DNA of 64,000 nt from NCBI RefSeq assembly GCF_918741285.1, contig NZ_CAKKNC010000001.1:1-64000 (forward strand), written 5' to 3'. The notes beneath the pieces were generated by a model, which was given only the letters and a program-made list of their open reading frames with translations, was not told the DNA's origin and ran no database searches. The translations under genes and the position numbers were made by a program. This DNA comes from Sphingobium sp. CECT 9361 (lineage in GTDB: Bacteria > Pseudomonadota > Alphaproteobacteria > Sphingomonadales > Sphingomonadaceae). This document shows, piece by piece, positions 27,877 through 36,200 of the stretch. Position 1 is the stretch's first letter. The number at the start of each line of letters is the position of its first letter.

Positions 27877-28599
27877 ATGCGTGGCGATCAGGCTCGCTTT
27901 GGCTGGCGCAGAGCCATGTGGCTCGTCTGCGCCTTGGCATCGCTCGGCCTCAACCCCATCGGCGCTGTCCATGCGCAGTCCGCGATCCAGGCGACCCGTC
28001 GCTTTGCCATTCCGAGCCAGCAACTGGATGCTGCGCTCACCGAACTCGGTAAAGCTGGCGGACTCAACATCCTTTATGAAAATGGCGTGGTCGAGGGCAG
28101 GCGGTCATCTGCCGTATCTGGAAATTTTTCCCTGGCCGACGCTGTCGGGCGGATGCTCGATGGCACGGGGCTGGGCTTTCGCTTCACCAGCGCGCGCGCG
28201 GTGGTCATCTTTCCGCTGGCGCGCGCCGCGCGGGCGGACGCGCAGGCGATTGGTCCGGACGATGGAGTGCCCCGGCTGATGCTCGATGTATTGCGGGTGA
28301 CGGCCGCACCGATGATCGGCGCCCGGCCGGAAAAGAGCTTCGAGCCCTATGGCCGCTCAATCCAGACGGAGATTTACCGTCGGCTTCAGGGTGATCCTCT
28401 TACCAGCAAGAAGCGGTTCCGCGCCGTTCTCGCCGTGCATATCGACCCGCAGGGAACGCTCCGACGCGCCGACGTCGTGCGGCTCACCGGTGCCGATGCG
28501 CTCGACGGCGATATTCGCCGAGTGATCGACGGCATACAATTATCCTCGCCGCCGGAGGGAATGCCCCAGCCGATCTGGTTCGAAATCGATGCCCGATAA
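27877..28599 (+). CDS. Receptor-less STN domain protein with TonB_C-like C-terminus (VreA-like)
   Basis: A 240-aa exported protein; the ATG at 27877 follows GGGGG eight bases upstream. The signal peptide ends NPIGAVHAQS. The STN domain (about 40-112) is typical of signalling TonB receptors: RRFAIPSQQLDAALTELGKA, VSGNFSLADAVGRMLDGTGL. There is no plug or barrel. Instead, residues 155-240 (RFRAVLAVHIDPQGTL, DIRRVIDGIQLSSPPEGMP) parallel the C-terminus of the operon TonB at 20.8 kb. The layout fits the periplasmic signal protein VreA of the P. aeruginosa PUMA3 system as I recall it. It overlaps the sigma-factor gene by 11 bases, so it probably signals to the FecR protein encoded next. Confidence 0.85.
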   Translation: MRGDQARFGWRRAMWLVCALASLGLNPIGAVHAQSAIQATRRFAIPSQQLDAALTELGKAGGLNILYENGVVEGRRSSAVSGNFSLADAVGRMLDGTGLGFRFTSARAVVIFPLARAARADAQAIGPDDGVPRLMLDVLRVTAAPMIGARPEKSFEPYGRSIQTEIYRRLQGDPLTSKKRFRAVLAVHIDPQGTLRRADVVRLTGADALDGDIRRVIDGIQLSSPPEGMPQPIWFEIDAR

Positions 28600-29188
28600 C
28601 AGCGGATCGCCCTTCATCGATGAGAACGTGTCCGGCGAGCGCGCGCATGCGCTGCTGATGCGCTCGCTGCTGGCGCGCTATACCGATATCAAGGCGCGGC
28701 TGACGCGCAAGCTTGGCCCCGATATCGCCGCCGAGGCGCTGCAGGAAACCTGGATTCGCCTGCAGGATCGCAAGGATATCGCGCCTGTCGCCAATCCCGA
28801 CGCCTATTTGTTCCGCGCCGCGCTCAACACCGGCCACAATCTGCGGATCGCGCATGATCGCCTGCTGACCTTTACCGAGGTCGAGCTGTTGCTTGCCGTG
28901 CCTGACGATGCGCCGGGGCCGGACCTCATCGCGCAGGACCGTGCGGATATCGCGCTGGTCCAGGCGGCGCTTCGCGAATTGAGCGAGCGGCAGCGCGAGG
29001 TCTTTCTGGAGAGCTTTCTCGGCGACCAGCCCCAAACCATGCTGGCCGAACGCTATGGCGTGAGCCTGCGCACGATCCAGAAAGATCTGCGCCGGGCGGT
29101 CGAGCATTGTGCGCGGCGTCTCGGCCGAAAAAAATCGTTCGCAACCGGCCAGCCAAAATTGTCTCTCTCCCGAGGAGATGATGCGTGA
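28589..29188 (+). CDS. ECF RNA polymerase sigma factor (FecI-like)
   Basis: A 199-aa sigma-70 family factor. Region 2 includes LGPDIAAEALQETWIRLQD and DAYLFRAALNTGHNLR; region 4 includes ALRELSERQREVFLESFLGD followed by LAERYGVSLRTIQKDLRRA. This is the FecI-type pattern of cell-surface signalling. It overlaps both the STN gene and the FecR gene. Likely targets are the local secretion operon and/or its own group; the promoter is not identifiable by eye. The protein is cytoplasmic and is predicted to be held by the FecR partner. Confidence 0.92.
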   Translation: MPDNSGSPFIDENVSGERAHALLMRSLLARYTDIKARLTRKLGPDIAAEALQETWIRLQDRKDIAPVANPDAYLFRAALNTGHNLRIAHDRLLTFTEVELLLAVPDDAPGPDLIAQDRADIALVQAALRELSERQREVFLESFLGDQPQTMLAERYGVSLRTIQKDLRRAVEHCARRLGRKKSFATGQPKLSLSRGDDA

Positions 29189-30200
29189 TGAGCCGATTCC
29201 AAGTACCCGCTTCCCCTCGATGATGAAAGATTTCTCCCTGGACGATGAGCTCGATCCGTTGCTGAAGGAAGCCTTGGGCTGGGTCGTGCGCCTCTCGTCA
29301 GGCGCCGCGACGGAAGCCGATGCTCGTGCGTTCGAGGCATGGCGCGCGCAGGGACCAGCCCATGCTGCGGCATTTCGTGAAGCGACAGCCTTTAGTAAAG
29401 CAGTCCGCGCGATGGATCTGGGTAGTGCCGGGTATGGGGACAATGTAGTCGCCTTCGCCCCTCGGCCGGTACGTTCGTTGATGAGTCGACGCGCCATGCT
29501 GACCGGCGGTGGTGCGATTGCCGCTTCGGTTGCAGCAGCCATGGTGATCCAGCCGCCGCTCGGTCTTTGGCCGTCCTTCGCCGAACTGGCGGCGGACTAT
29601 CGCACCGCCATCGGAGAGCGCCGGGAACTTGCACTTGCCGATGGTGCGCGGGTCGACCTCAACGCCCGGTCGGCGCTTTCGATGCTCGGCGGAGAGCGCG
29701 GCGTGAGCCTAGTCACCGGAGAAGCCTTTGTCGCGCTCCCGCAGTCCGACACCGACTTCGTGGTCGAGGCGGGCGGCCAGCGTATTCTATCCCGCGGCGG
29801 TCGGTTCAATGTGCGGACCAGCAGCTTGCAAACCTGTGTATCGTGCCTGGCTGGCACCGTCGCCTGGCAGGGAGGCGACAGGCAGCAGATACTGCAGCCC
29901 GACCAGCAACTGTCCATAGATGCCGATGGTCCGGTTCGTCTTGCGGCCATCGATGCCGCTGCCATCGGAAGCTGGCGCGAAGGTTTGCTGGTATTCCGCA
30001 ATACCCCGCTCGCGGTCGCGCTGGAGGATATCAACCGTTATCGCGCCGGCCACATCGTGCTAACCAATAGTGCGCTCGCCAACCGACCGCTCAACGGCGT
30101 GTTCCATACCGATCAGGCCGAGAATGCCGTCGCGCAGATTCAGCAACTGCTCCACGTCGGCATTCGGCACCTGCCAGGCGGTGTCGTGCTGATAGGCTGA
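29181..30200 (+). CDS. FecR family anti-sigma regulator
   Basis: A 339-aa protein. ATG 29181 is preferred over 29178 for its spacing from GAGGAG, and it overlaps the sigma-factor stop by 8 bases. The cytoplasmic N-terminus (DUF4880-like, LLKEALGWVVRLSSGAATEADARAFEAWR) binds sigma factors in this family. A twin-arginine-containing membrane or export segment (SRRAMLTGGGAIAASVAAAM) precedes the periplasmic FecR domain (TAIGERRELALADGARVDLN). The C-terminal block (FRNTPLAVALEDINRYRAGH) resembles the STN-like DUF4974 end. The periplasmic part should contact the STN protein encoded two genes upstream. The RR motif suggests possible Tat-type export. Confidence 0.92.
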   Translation: MRDEPIPSTRFPSMMKDFSLDDELDPLLKEALGWVVRLSSGAATEADARAFEAWRAQGPAHAAAFREATAFSKAVRAMDLGSAGYGDNVVAFAPRPVRSLMSRRAMLTGGGAIAASVAAAMVIQPPLGLWPSFAELAADYRTAIGERRELALADGARVDLNARSALSMLGGERGVSLVTGEAFVALPQSDTDFVVEAGGQRILSRGGRFNVRTSSLQTCVSCLAGTVAWQGGDRQQILQPDQQLSIDADGPVRLAAIDAAAIGSWREGLLVFRNTPLAVALEDINRYRAGHIVLTNSALANRPLNGVFHTDQAENAVAQIQQLLHVGIRHLPGGVVLIG

Positions 30201-30282
30201 CGGCGTTCGGCACTGCGCCATTCATCGACGTTGATACCCACCGCGCTACCGGCTGAACATGGCGGCATGTGTGGTGGCCATC

Positions 30283-30690
30283 TCAAGCCGTTCCAATTTC
30301 TCGCGACAATTCGTCTCCCAGTTTCGGTCCTGTCTCCATCCGCCGGCTGAGCGAGTCGGTGAACCCTCGCCACCGCTTTGCCCCACTGGCCTGCGTCGCT
30401 TTTACTGCCTTATCGGGCAACGGCACGCTGTTGGTCAGCCAGAACCCCACGAACAGCGCCAGCGTCTCGTTGGACAGTTCGACGTGCCAGTCGAGCCGAT
30501 CGAGCTGGCGCGACAGCCGGTCGAGCCGCCGTGTCAGGATCCCCTCGATCTTCTCTTCATGGTAGGGCGAGAGCACCGAAGCCAGCGCAGCTTCCAGCAC
30601 TTCGGTTCGGGAAATCCGCTGCGACCGCGCACGTTCGTCGAGCAGGCGAAACAACGTGGCATCGAGCCAGAAAGTCAGTTCCCTTGTCGT
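30283..30690 (-). CDS. CopG-family DNA-binding protein of trb conjugation clusters, possibly degenerate
   Basis: The frame matches the ribbon-helix-helix proteins encoded beside trbB in integrative conjugative elements: ELTFWLDATLFRLLDERARS, then RISRTEVLEAALASVLSP, LDRLSRQLDRLDWHVE, and ALFVGFWLTNSVPLPD. The natural start position (30690, 4 bases after AGAGG) is ACG instead of ATG. The only usable start is TTG at 30654, which would remove the first RHH strand. No trb or tra gene is next to it. I take it as a stranded, probably inactive remnant of a conjugation module, beside the broken integrase. Confidence 0.55.
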   Translation of the reverse strand, partial: TTRELTFWLDATLFRLLDERARSQRISRTEVLEAALASVLSPYHEEKIEGILTRRLDRLSRQLDRLDWHVELSNETLALFVGFWLTNSVPLPDKAVKATQASGAKRWRGFTDSLSRRMETGPKLGDELSREIGTA

Positions 30691-30854
30691 CCTCTGTTAC
30701 GGCGTGACATACGCGGTCGGGACGTGGCTGGCGTGGCCGAGCTTCCGATCACCCACGTCGCAGCCTTCTGCCTAGAGGCTCGTTGACGATCAACTCCCCA
30801 AACAGCCCATCGACAGATTATGAGAAAGCGAACGCATTCTCTTTTCTCGATTGT

Positions 30855-31411
30855 TTATGCAAAAACAGTTGTTGGTGATGACAACCCATATCGGAAGACC
30901 CGCCCAGCAAACGACCGCAAGCGCAGCGCGGTTTCATGATGGCCTCGCCGTTCGATGCGCTTAAGTGTGTCCAGAGTTCGTGAGGTGTGATCGAAGTGAT
31001 CGGGCGCTTGGTGATATCATCCAGAAGCTCGAGGAACCACCGTGCCTTCTTGATGGTCGCGGGTGATTTCCCTTCCAGCTCCATCTTCTGGATATATTCC
31101 TCCGCCACCAGCTTGAAGGTCGTCTTGGCAGCAAGCTCTGCCTCGAACCGCCGCTGGCGCTTCTCTTCAACAGGGTCCACCCCATCGATCAGACTGGCCC
31201 GTGCCTCGTCGCGCTTGAGACGCGCCTGCTTCAAGGAAACATCTGGAAAGCTTCCAAGGGATAGCTTTCGCTCGACACCCATTACCTTGTATCGGAAGCG
31301 CCACAGCAATGCGCCCGTAGGCTGCACCAGAAGAAAGAGGCCGTCTGCGTCAGGAACCTTGAACGGCCGCGCAGCGGGCTTGAGTGCTCGAATCTCGACA
31401 GTCGTAAGCAT
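30855..31411 (-). pseudogene. P4-type tyrosine integrase, frameshifted and truncated
   Basis: From the ATG at 31411 the frame shows the DUF4102 N-terminal arm-binding domain (TTVEIRALKPAARPFKVPDADG, split here as TTVEIRALKP and PFKVPDADGLFLLV), then LSLGSFPDVSLKQARLKRDE and the start of the core-binding domain. Near 30965-30985 the frame is lost. In the neighbouring frame the protein continues LKRIERRGHHETALRLRSFA then GRVFRYGL, before a stop at 30855. The whole catalytic domain with Arg...His-x-x-Arg...Tyr is missing; family members run to about 400 aa. It lies 150 bases from the 3' end of tRNA-Thr, facing away from it. The original frame reads on to 30818 with nonsense. Confidence 0.85.
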
Positions 31412-31414
31412 AGG

Positions 31415-31463
31415 GTGGACCACGCCTCTAGAACATCTCGTGGCCCACCGATTCGTGGTCCAC
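31415..31463. repeat. GTGGTCCAC motif cluster beside integrase start
   Basis: GTGGACCAC at 31415-31423, GTGGCCCAC at 31440-31448 and GTGGTCCAC at 31455-31463, within 50 bases between the integrase start and the tRNA. The motif also occurs at 2021-2040 near the opposite putative attachment site. Candidate arm-type integrase sites. Confidence 0.4.
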
Positions 31464-31563
31464 TTTGGACGGCACTGGGCGGAACAAAGTGGGAATATGT
31501 GGGACCAACGGAAGACAATATACCGCAGATTTCCGCGGTTTTCTAGAGCGTTCTCGTTATGTA

Positions 31564-31584
31564 CTGGTGCCGCTTACAGGACTC
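31564..31584. other. Putative right attachment site within tRNA-Thr 3' end
   Basis: The 3' end of tRNA-Thr including the encoded CCA. It shares 20 of 21 positions with 1946-1965, in the same orientation. The intact tRNA, with the integrase remnant on its 3' side, fits integration that restored the tRNA gene. Confidence 0.6.
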
Positions 31585-31640
31585 GAACCTGTGACCCCAT
31601 CATTACGAATGATGTGCTCTACCAACTGAGCTAAAGCGGC
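31565..31640 (-). tRNA. tRNA-Thr (anticodon CGT)
   Basis: On the minus strand a complete cloverleaf is readable: acceptor GCCGCTT pairing with AAGCGGC, D-arm GCTCAGTTGGTAGAGC, anticodon stem CATCA/TGATG around the loop TTCGTAA (anticodon CGT, reading ACG), variable loop, T-arm ACAGG-TTCGAGT-CCTGT, discriminator A and an encoded CCA (31565-31567). Length is 76 bases with CCA. Confidence 0.95.
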
Positions 31641-31809
31641 GTCGAGGCTTGCTCGAAGCGGGCGCTTATCAGCACGGAGGCGATGTTGCAAGCGCGCCGG
31701 TGTTGTATGCGCTAACCAGCCTTATCCACATGGTTTACCTCCTGTTTACCATCCCTGTGTCAGAACAGGCGTACACGCCATCAACAGGCTTTATTGGGAC
31801 AGGTCGGAC

Positions 31810-33138
31810 ATGGATACGATGCGGGGGCATGAAGCTGCCAACGACCACGAGGACAGCGCTTACGCTGTCGATGACCATGCCATCGATTCGCCTTCGGCAA
31901 TCAGCGCCAATGAACGGCGTATGCATGTGCGCGCCTACAATTACTGGGCATCGCTGCTGGGCGACCGCATGCTGCCGTCCATCGAGGATCTCAATCCGGA
32001 CCAGATCGAAGATTTCGGGCCGCATAGCGTCCTGCTGGACTTCACGGCTGGCATCGAAAATCCGGCGGTGGTTTATCTCGGTACCGAATTGCGCCGCGAA
32101 TGTGAGATCGTGGGACAGATCGATACGATCGGCGATGTTCCCAACCGGTCGCTGCTATCGCGTCTGACGGACCATTATCTGCAGATCATCGCCAATGCCG
32201 CGCCAATTGGCTTCGAGGCGGAATTCGTCAATCAACGTGGCGCTGAGATTATGTACCGCGGCATTTTGATGCCATTTTCGTCGGATGATGACACTATCGA
32301 CTTTGTCTATGGCGTCATCAACTGGAAGGAAATGGCGAACCGCGATTTGACCGATGCGTTGGCCGAAGAAGTCGACCAGGCCTTGCGCAGTGCGCCGACC
32401 AGCGTCTCTGCCGCACCGATCTGGGCCGATGGGCCATCGCGCGAAGATCACAATAAGTCGATACGCGAAAATCAAAATGAAAGCGTGGACGCTGACGATT
32501 TCCTGCCCGAGCTGGAACTGACCGACGTTTTGGAGCTGGGTGCGGAAGCCTCTTTGAACGACTGGTTGGGGATAGCACGCGATTGCGCCGCAGAAGCCGG
32601 GCAGAATGACGCGCGCAGCAGGGCCGCATTGTATCGCGCCATTGGGCTGGCCTATGATTTCGCGCTGGCGTCGCAGAATGCACCCCAGGATTATGCCGAA
32701 ATGCTCAACGTCGCTGGCATCAAGGTGCAGGCGCGCAGTCCGATGACAGCCGTTATCAAGCTGATTTTCGGCATGGAATACGACAAGACGCGCATTACTG
32801 AATATGCGACGGCCCTGGATCATGCTTGGGCCAATGGGCTTGAAGCGGGCACGCTGACCGCACATCTGGAACGCTATCCGGGCGGCCTGAAAGGGCTGGT
32901 ACGTGATGAACGCGCTGCGCGTCGGGCCGAGCGCCCTGCCCCAGTCGACCGGAAAGCCGTTGCCAGAAACCAGTTTAAATCGGCAGGGGCATTGGCAACC
33001 GAAACGGTCTTTACCGATGAAGACGGTCTGGCCGTTCTGGTCGCCCGCCGGGAACCCGATGGCACATTATCGATCGTCGGTGCACTTTCGAGTGACAGCA
33101 AGTTGGCCAGTCAGGTATTCATCGACGCGGCGCGTTGA
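31810..33138 (+). CDS. PAS domain-containing protein (PAS_5-like)
   Basis: A 442-aa cytoplasmic protein. The N-terminal half (about 40-175) carries a PAS-like fold: AYNYWASLLGDRMLPSIEDL, FGPHSVLLDF, LYGVINWKEM-type ending (FVYGVINWKEM). This is the layout of PAS_5-type proteins common in alphaproteobacteria. The middle is acidic and low-complexity; the C-terminal half is helical (AALYRAIGLAYDFALASQNA) and ends with a compact domain (AVLVARREPDGTLSIVGALS). No kinase, GGDEF or HTH output domain is seen, so its role in signalling is unknown. It starts a new region right of the tRNA. Confidence 0.75.
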   Translation: MDTMRGHEAANDHEDSAYAVDDHAIDSPSAISANERRMHVRAYNYWASLLGDRMLPSIEDLNPDQIEDFGPHSVLLDFTAGIENPAVVYLGTELRRECEIVGQIDTIGDVPNRSLLSRLTDHYLQIIANAAPIGFEAEFVNQRGAEIMYRGILMPFSSDDDTIDFVYGVINWKEMANRDLTDALAEEVDQALRSAPTSVSAAPIWADGPSREDHNKSIRENQNESVDADDFLPELELTDVLELGAEASLNDWLGIARDCAAEAGQNDARSRAALYRAIGLAYDFALASQNAPQDYAEMLNVAGIKVQARSPMTAVIKLIFGMEYDKTRITEYATALDHAWANGLEAGTLTAHLERYPGGLKGLVRDERAARRAERPAPVDRKAVARNQFKSAGALATETVFTDEDGLAVLVARREPDGTLSIVGALSSDSKLASQVFIDAAR

Positions 33139-33272
33139 ACATTGCCGCCGTCTTTTGTTATTTCCTTTCAGATAATCGAAACAATCTTTCCAGAAATCGG
33201 TTGAGCCTCGTTGTCGACGACGGCATATAGGTCGCTATAACGGACCATATGGCCCACATGTGAGGTGAGGGA

Positions 33273-36200
33273 ATGACGCAATCCGCGCAGCCGAAATCAG
33301 CCGCTGTAGAAGAAGCACTACGCACTGCACTCGCGCAGGGTGCATTGCCTGGAGAACGTGAAGGATTCGACGACCGCGCGATTGCCGGCGCTGCGGCCTT
33401 TCTGTCGGCAACGGCGGCGACCCGAATGCCCGGCACCCCTGCCATTGCAATCGACACGACAGGGGGCGAGTCCGGGCCGGACAACAGCGATACCGTCCCC
33501 GCCCCCCGCACCATGCGGATTGCCATCGCCAACGACGATATGCCGTTCCTGGTCGATTCGATTGCAAACAGTCTGGCGCAGGCCAATCTCGTTATTCATC
33601 GGTTACTGCATCCCGTTCTTTCCGTTTCGCGCGATGCCGATGGTACATTGAAAGCGATCCTGCCCCCAGATGCGCCAGGCGCGCGTCGCGAATCGATGAT
33701 CTATATCGAGGCGGACCGGGCCGATGCGAAAGTACGCCGCGCACTGGAACAGGAATTGGGGCGTGTACTGGCGCATGTCCGCGCAGCCGTCGCCGACTGG
33801 CCAGCGATGCAGCAGGCGCTGCGGCATGACGCGGATACAATTCAGGAAGAGGAAGGCGCGGCTCTATTGCGCTGGTTCCTTTCGCGCAATCTGACCCAGA
33901 CAGGATATGAACGTCGCACGCGCAGCGGCAAGGCCAGTGGGCAATTGGGCATATGCGCTCTGTCGGGGGAGCAATTGCTTGCCCCCGCCACCATAGAAGC
34001 TGCTTTTGCCTGGTTCGAGGAAGGCGGTCGCACACCGCTGATCATCAAATCGAACCGATCTTCCCGCGTTCATCGCAATGTGCTGATCGACGTGATCATC
34101 GTGCCAGTGCGCGAAGGTCGTGAAATCGTCGCTCTTTCCATACATGCCGGAATGTGGACCAGTGCGGGCCTGTCCGCTACGCCTGAAAAGGTGCCGATGC
34201 TGCGTTCCGCGCTGACGGCGTTGATGGAGAAGTTCGGGTTCGATCCCGGTGGCCATGCGGGCAAGGCGCTATCGCATGCGCTGACGACTTTGCCGCACGA
34301 CATATTGATCGGTTTCGATCGTGAGACGTTGGAGCGGCTGGCGCTGACATTCATGTCGCTGTCGGATCGGCCGCGTCCCAAGCTGGCATTGGCGACCAGT
34401 GCACTGGCGCGCCATCTTTATGCCTTTGTGTGGTTGCCACGCGACGACTTGTCGACTGCACGACGTATTGCCGTGCAGGACATGCTCGCAAATGCGTCCA
34501 ACGCTGCGGTGCTAAGCTGGTCGATTGCACTGGAAGAAGGCGGTCTTGCCCTATTGCGGATAACGCTGGATCTGCGCGATGGCGGCATGGCCCCAGACGC
34601 CGATGCGCTGGATCGCGAATTGCAGCGGATGGTGCGCGGTTGGTTGCCTGCCGTCGAAGCTTCGCTTGCCGAAACGGGCGAAGCAAGCCGCGCCGCAGCA
34701 TTGGCACAGCGCTATGCCAATGCCTTTCCCATGAATTATCGCAACGGCGCCGGTCCGATAGAAGCCGCGATCGATATTGGTCAATTGCACCGCTTGTCCG
34801 ATGAAACGGCGCGCAGCGTGCGCCTGTATCGCAACGAGGATGACGCCACGGCAAGGCTGCGGCTGAAATTGTACAGCAATGAACCCATTGCCCTGTCGGA
34901 AGCCGTCCCTGCGTTCGAGAACTTCGGATTCCGGGCAATCGAGGAAATGAGCACGCCGGTCGATCGCGGCGCGCTGGGCTATATCCAGCGCTTCGTTCTG
35001 GAACTGCCGGGCAGTGACGCCAATAGCGTGCTGGGCCGTGCCGATGTGGTGCAAACGGCCATTGCCACGGTGTTGCAAGGCACTGCGGAGAACGACCGGT
35101 TCAATGAACTGGTCGTCACTGCCGGACTCGATCCGCAAGCCGTCATACTGTTCCGGGCGCTTTACCGTTATCTGCGGCAGACCGGCATGGCCTATGGCAT
35201 GGCGACGGTTGCCGAAACGCTGCGCCGCGAAGCCGACATCGCGCGTGCGCTCGTTCGCCTGTTCTTCGCGTTGCACGATCCCGCGCAACGTTCCGATGGC
35301 GAAGCACTGGCAGCGTCGGCACAGGCCGACATTGACGCCGCGCTGGAGAAGGTTTCCGCAATCGACGAAGATCGCATCCTGCGCTTGTTCCGCGCAGTGA
35401 TCGTCGCGACGCTTCGCACCAATTTCTTTGCGCCCGCCGCCAAGGAAGCGCTGGCGTTCAAACTGGACAGCGCAAAAGTCCCCGGATTGCCTGCGCCGCT
35501 CCCCTGGCGCGAAGTGTGGGTGTATTCACCAAGGGTCGAGGGCATCCACCTGCGCGCCGGTCCGGTCGCACGCGGCGGCCTGCGCTGGTCGGACCGTCGA
35601 GACGACTTCCGCACAGAGATTCTGGGTCTGATGAAGGCACAGCGCGTCAAGAACGCGGTGATCGTGCCGACAGGCGCCAAGGGCGGCTTCTATCCAAAGC
35701 ATTTGCCTAACCCGGCAACGGATCGCGATGCGTGGCTGTCCGAAGGTACGGAAAGCTATCGTATCTTCATCCGGACCTTGCTGTCGATTACCGACAATCT
35801 GGTGAGCGGCAAGGTCAAGCATCCTTCCGGTGTCGTTATCCGGGATGGAGACGATCCCTATTTCGTGGTTGCCGCCGACAAGGGTACGGCAACGTTCTCC
35901 GACGTGGCGAACAGTATCGCGCAGGATCGCAAGTTCTGGCTGGGCGATGCCTTCGCCAGCGGCGGATCGAACGGATACGACCACAAAGCGATGGGCATCA
36001 CCGCGCGCGGTGCATGGCTTTCGGTGCAACGGCACTTTGCCGAAATGGGCACCGATGTCCAAAGCGAACCGGTGCATGTTATCGGCTGTGGCGATATGTC
36101 CGGAGACGTATTTGGCAACGGCATGTTGCTGAGTAAGGCGATCAAGCTGGTTGCGGCGTTCGACCATCGCCATATCTTCCTCGATCCCAATCCCGATGCT

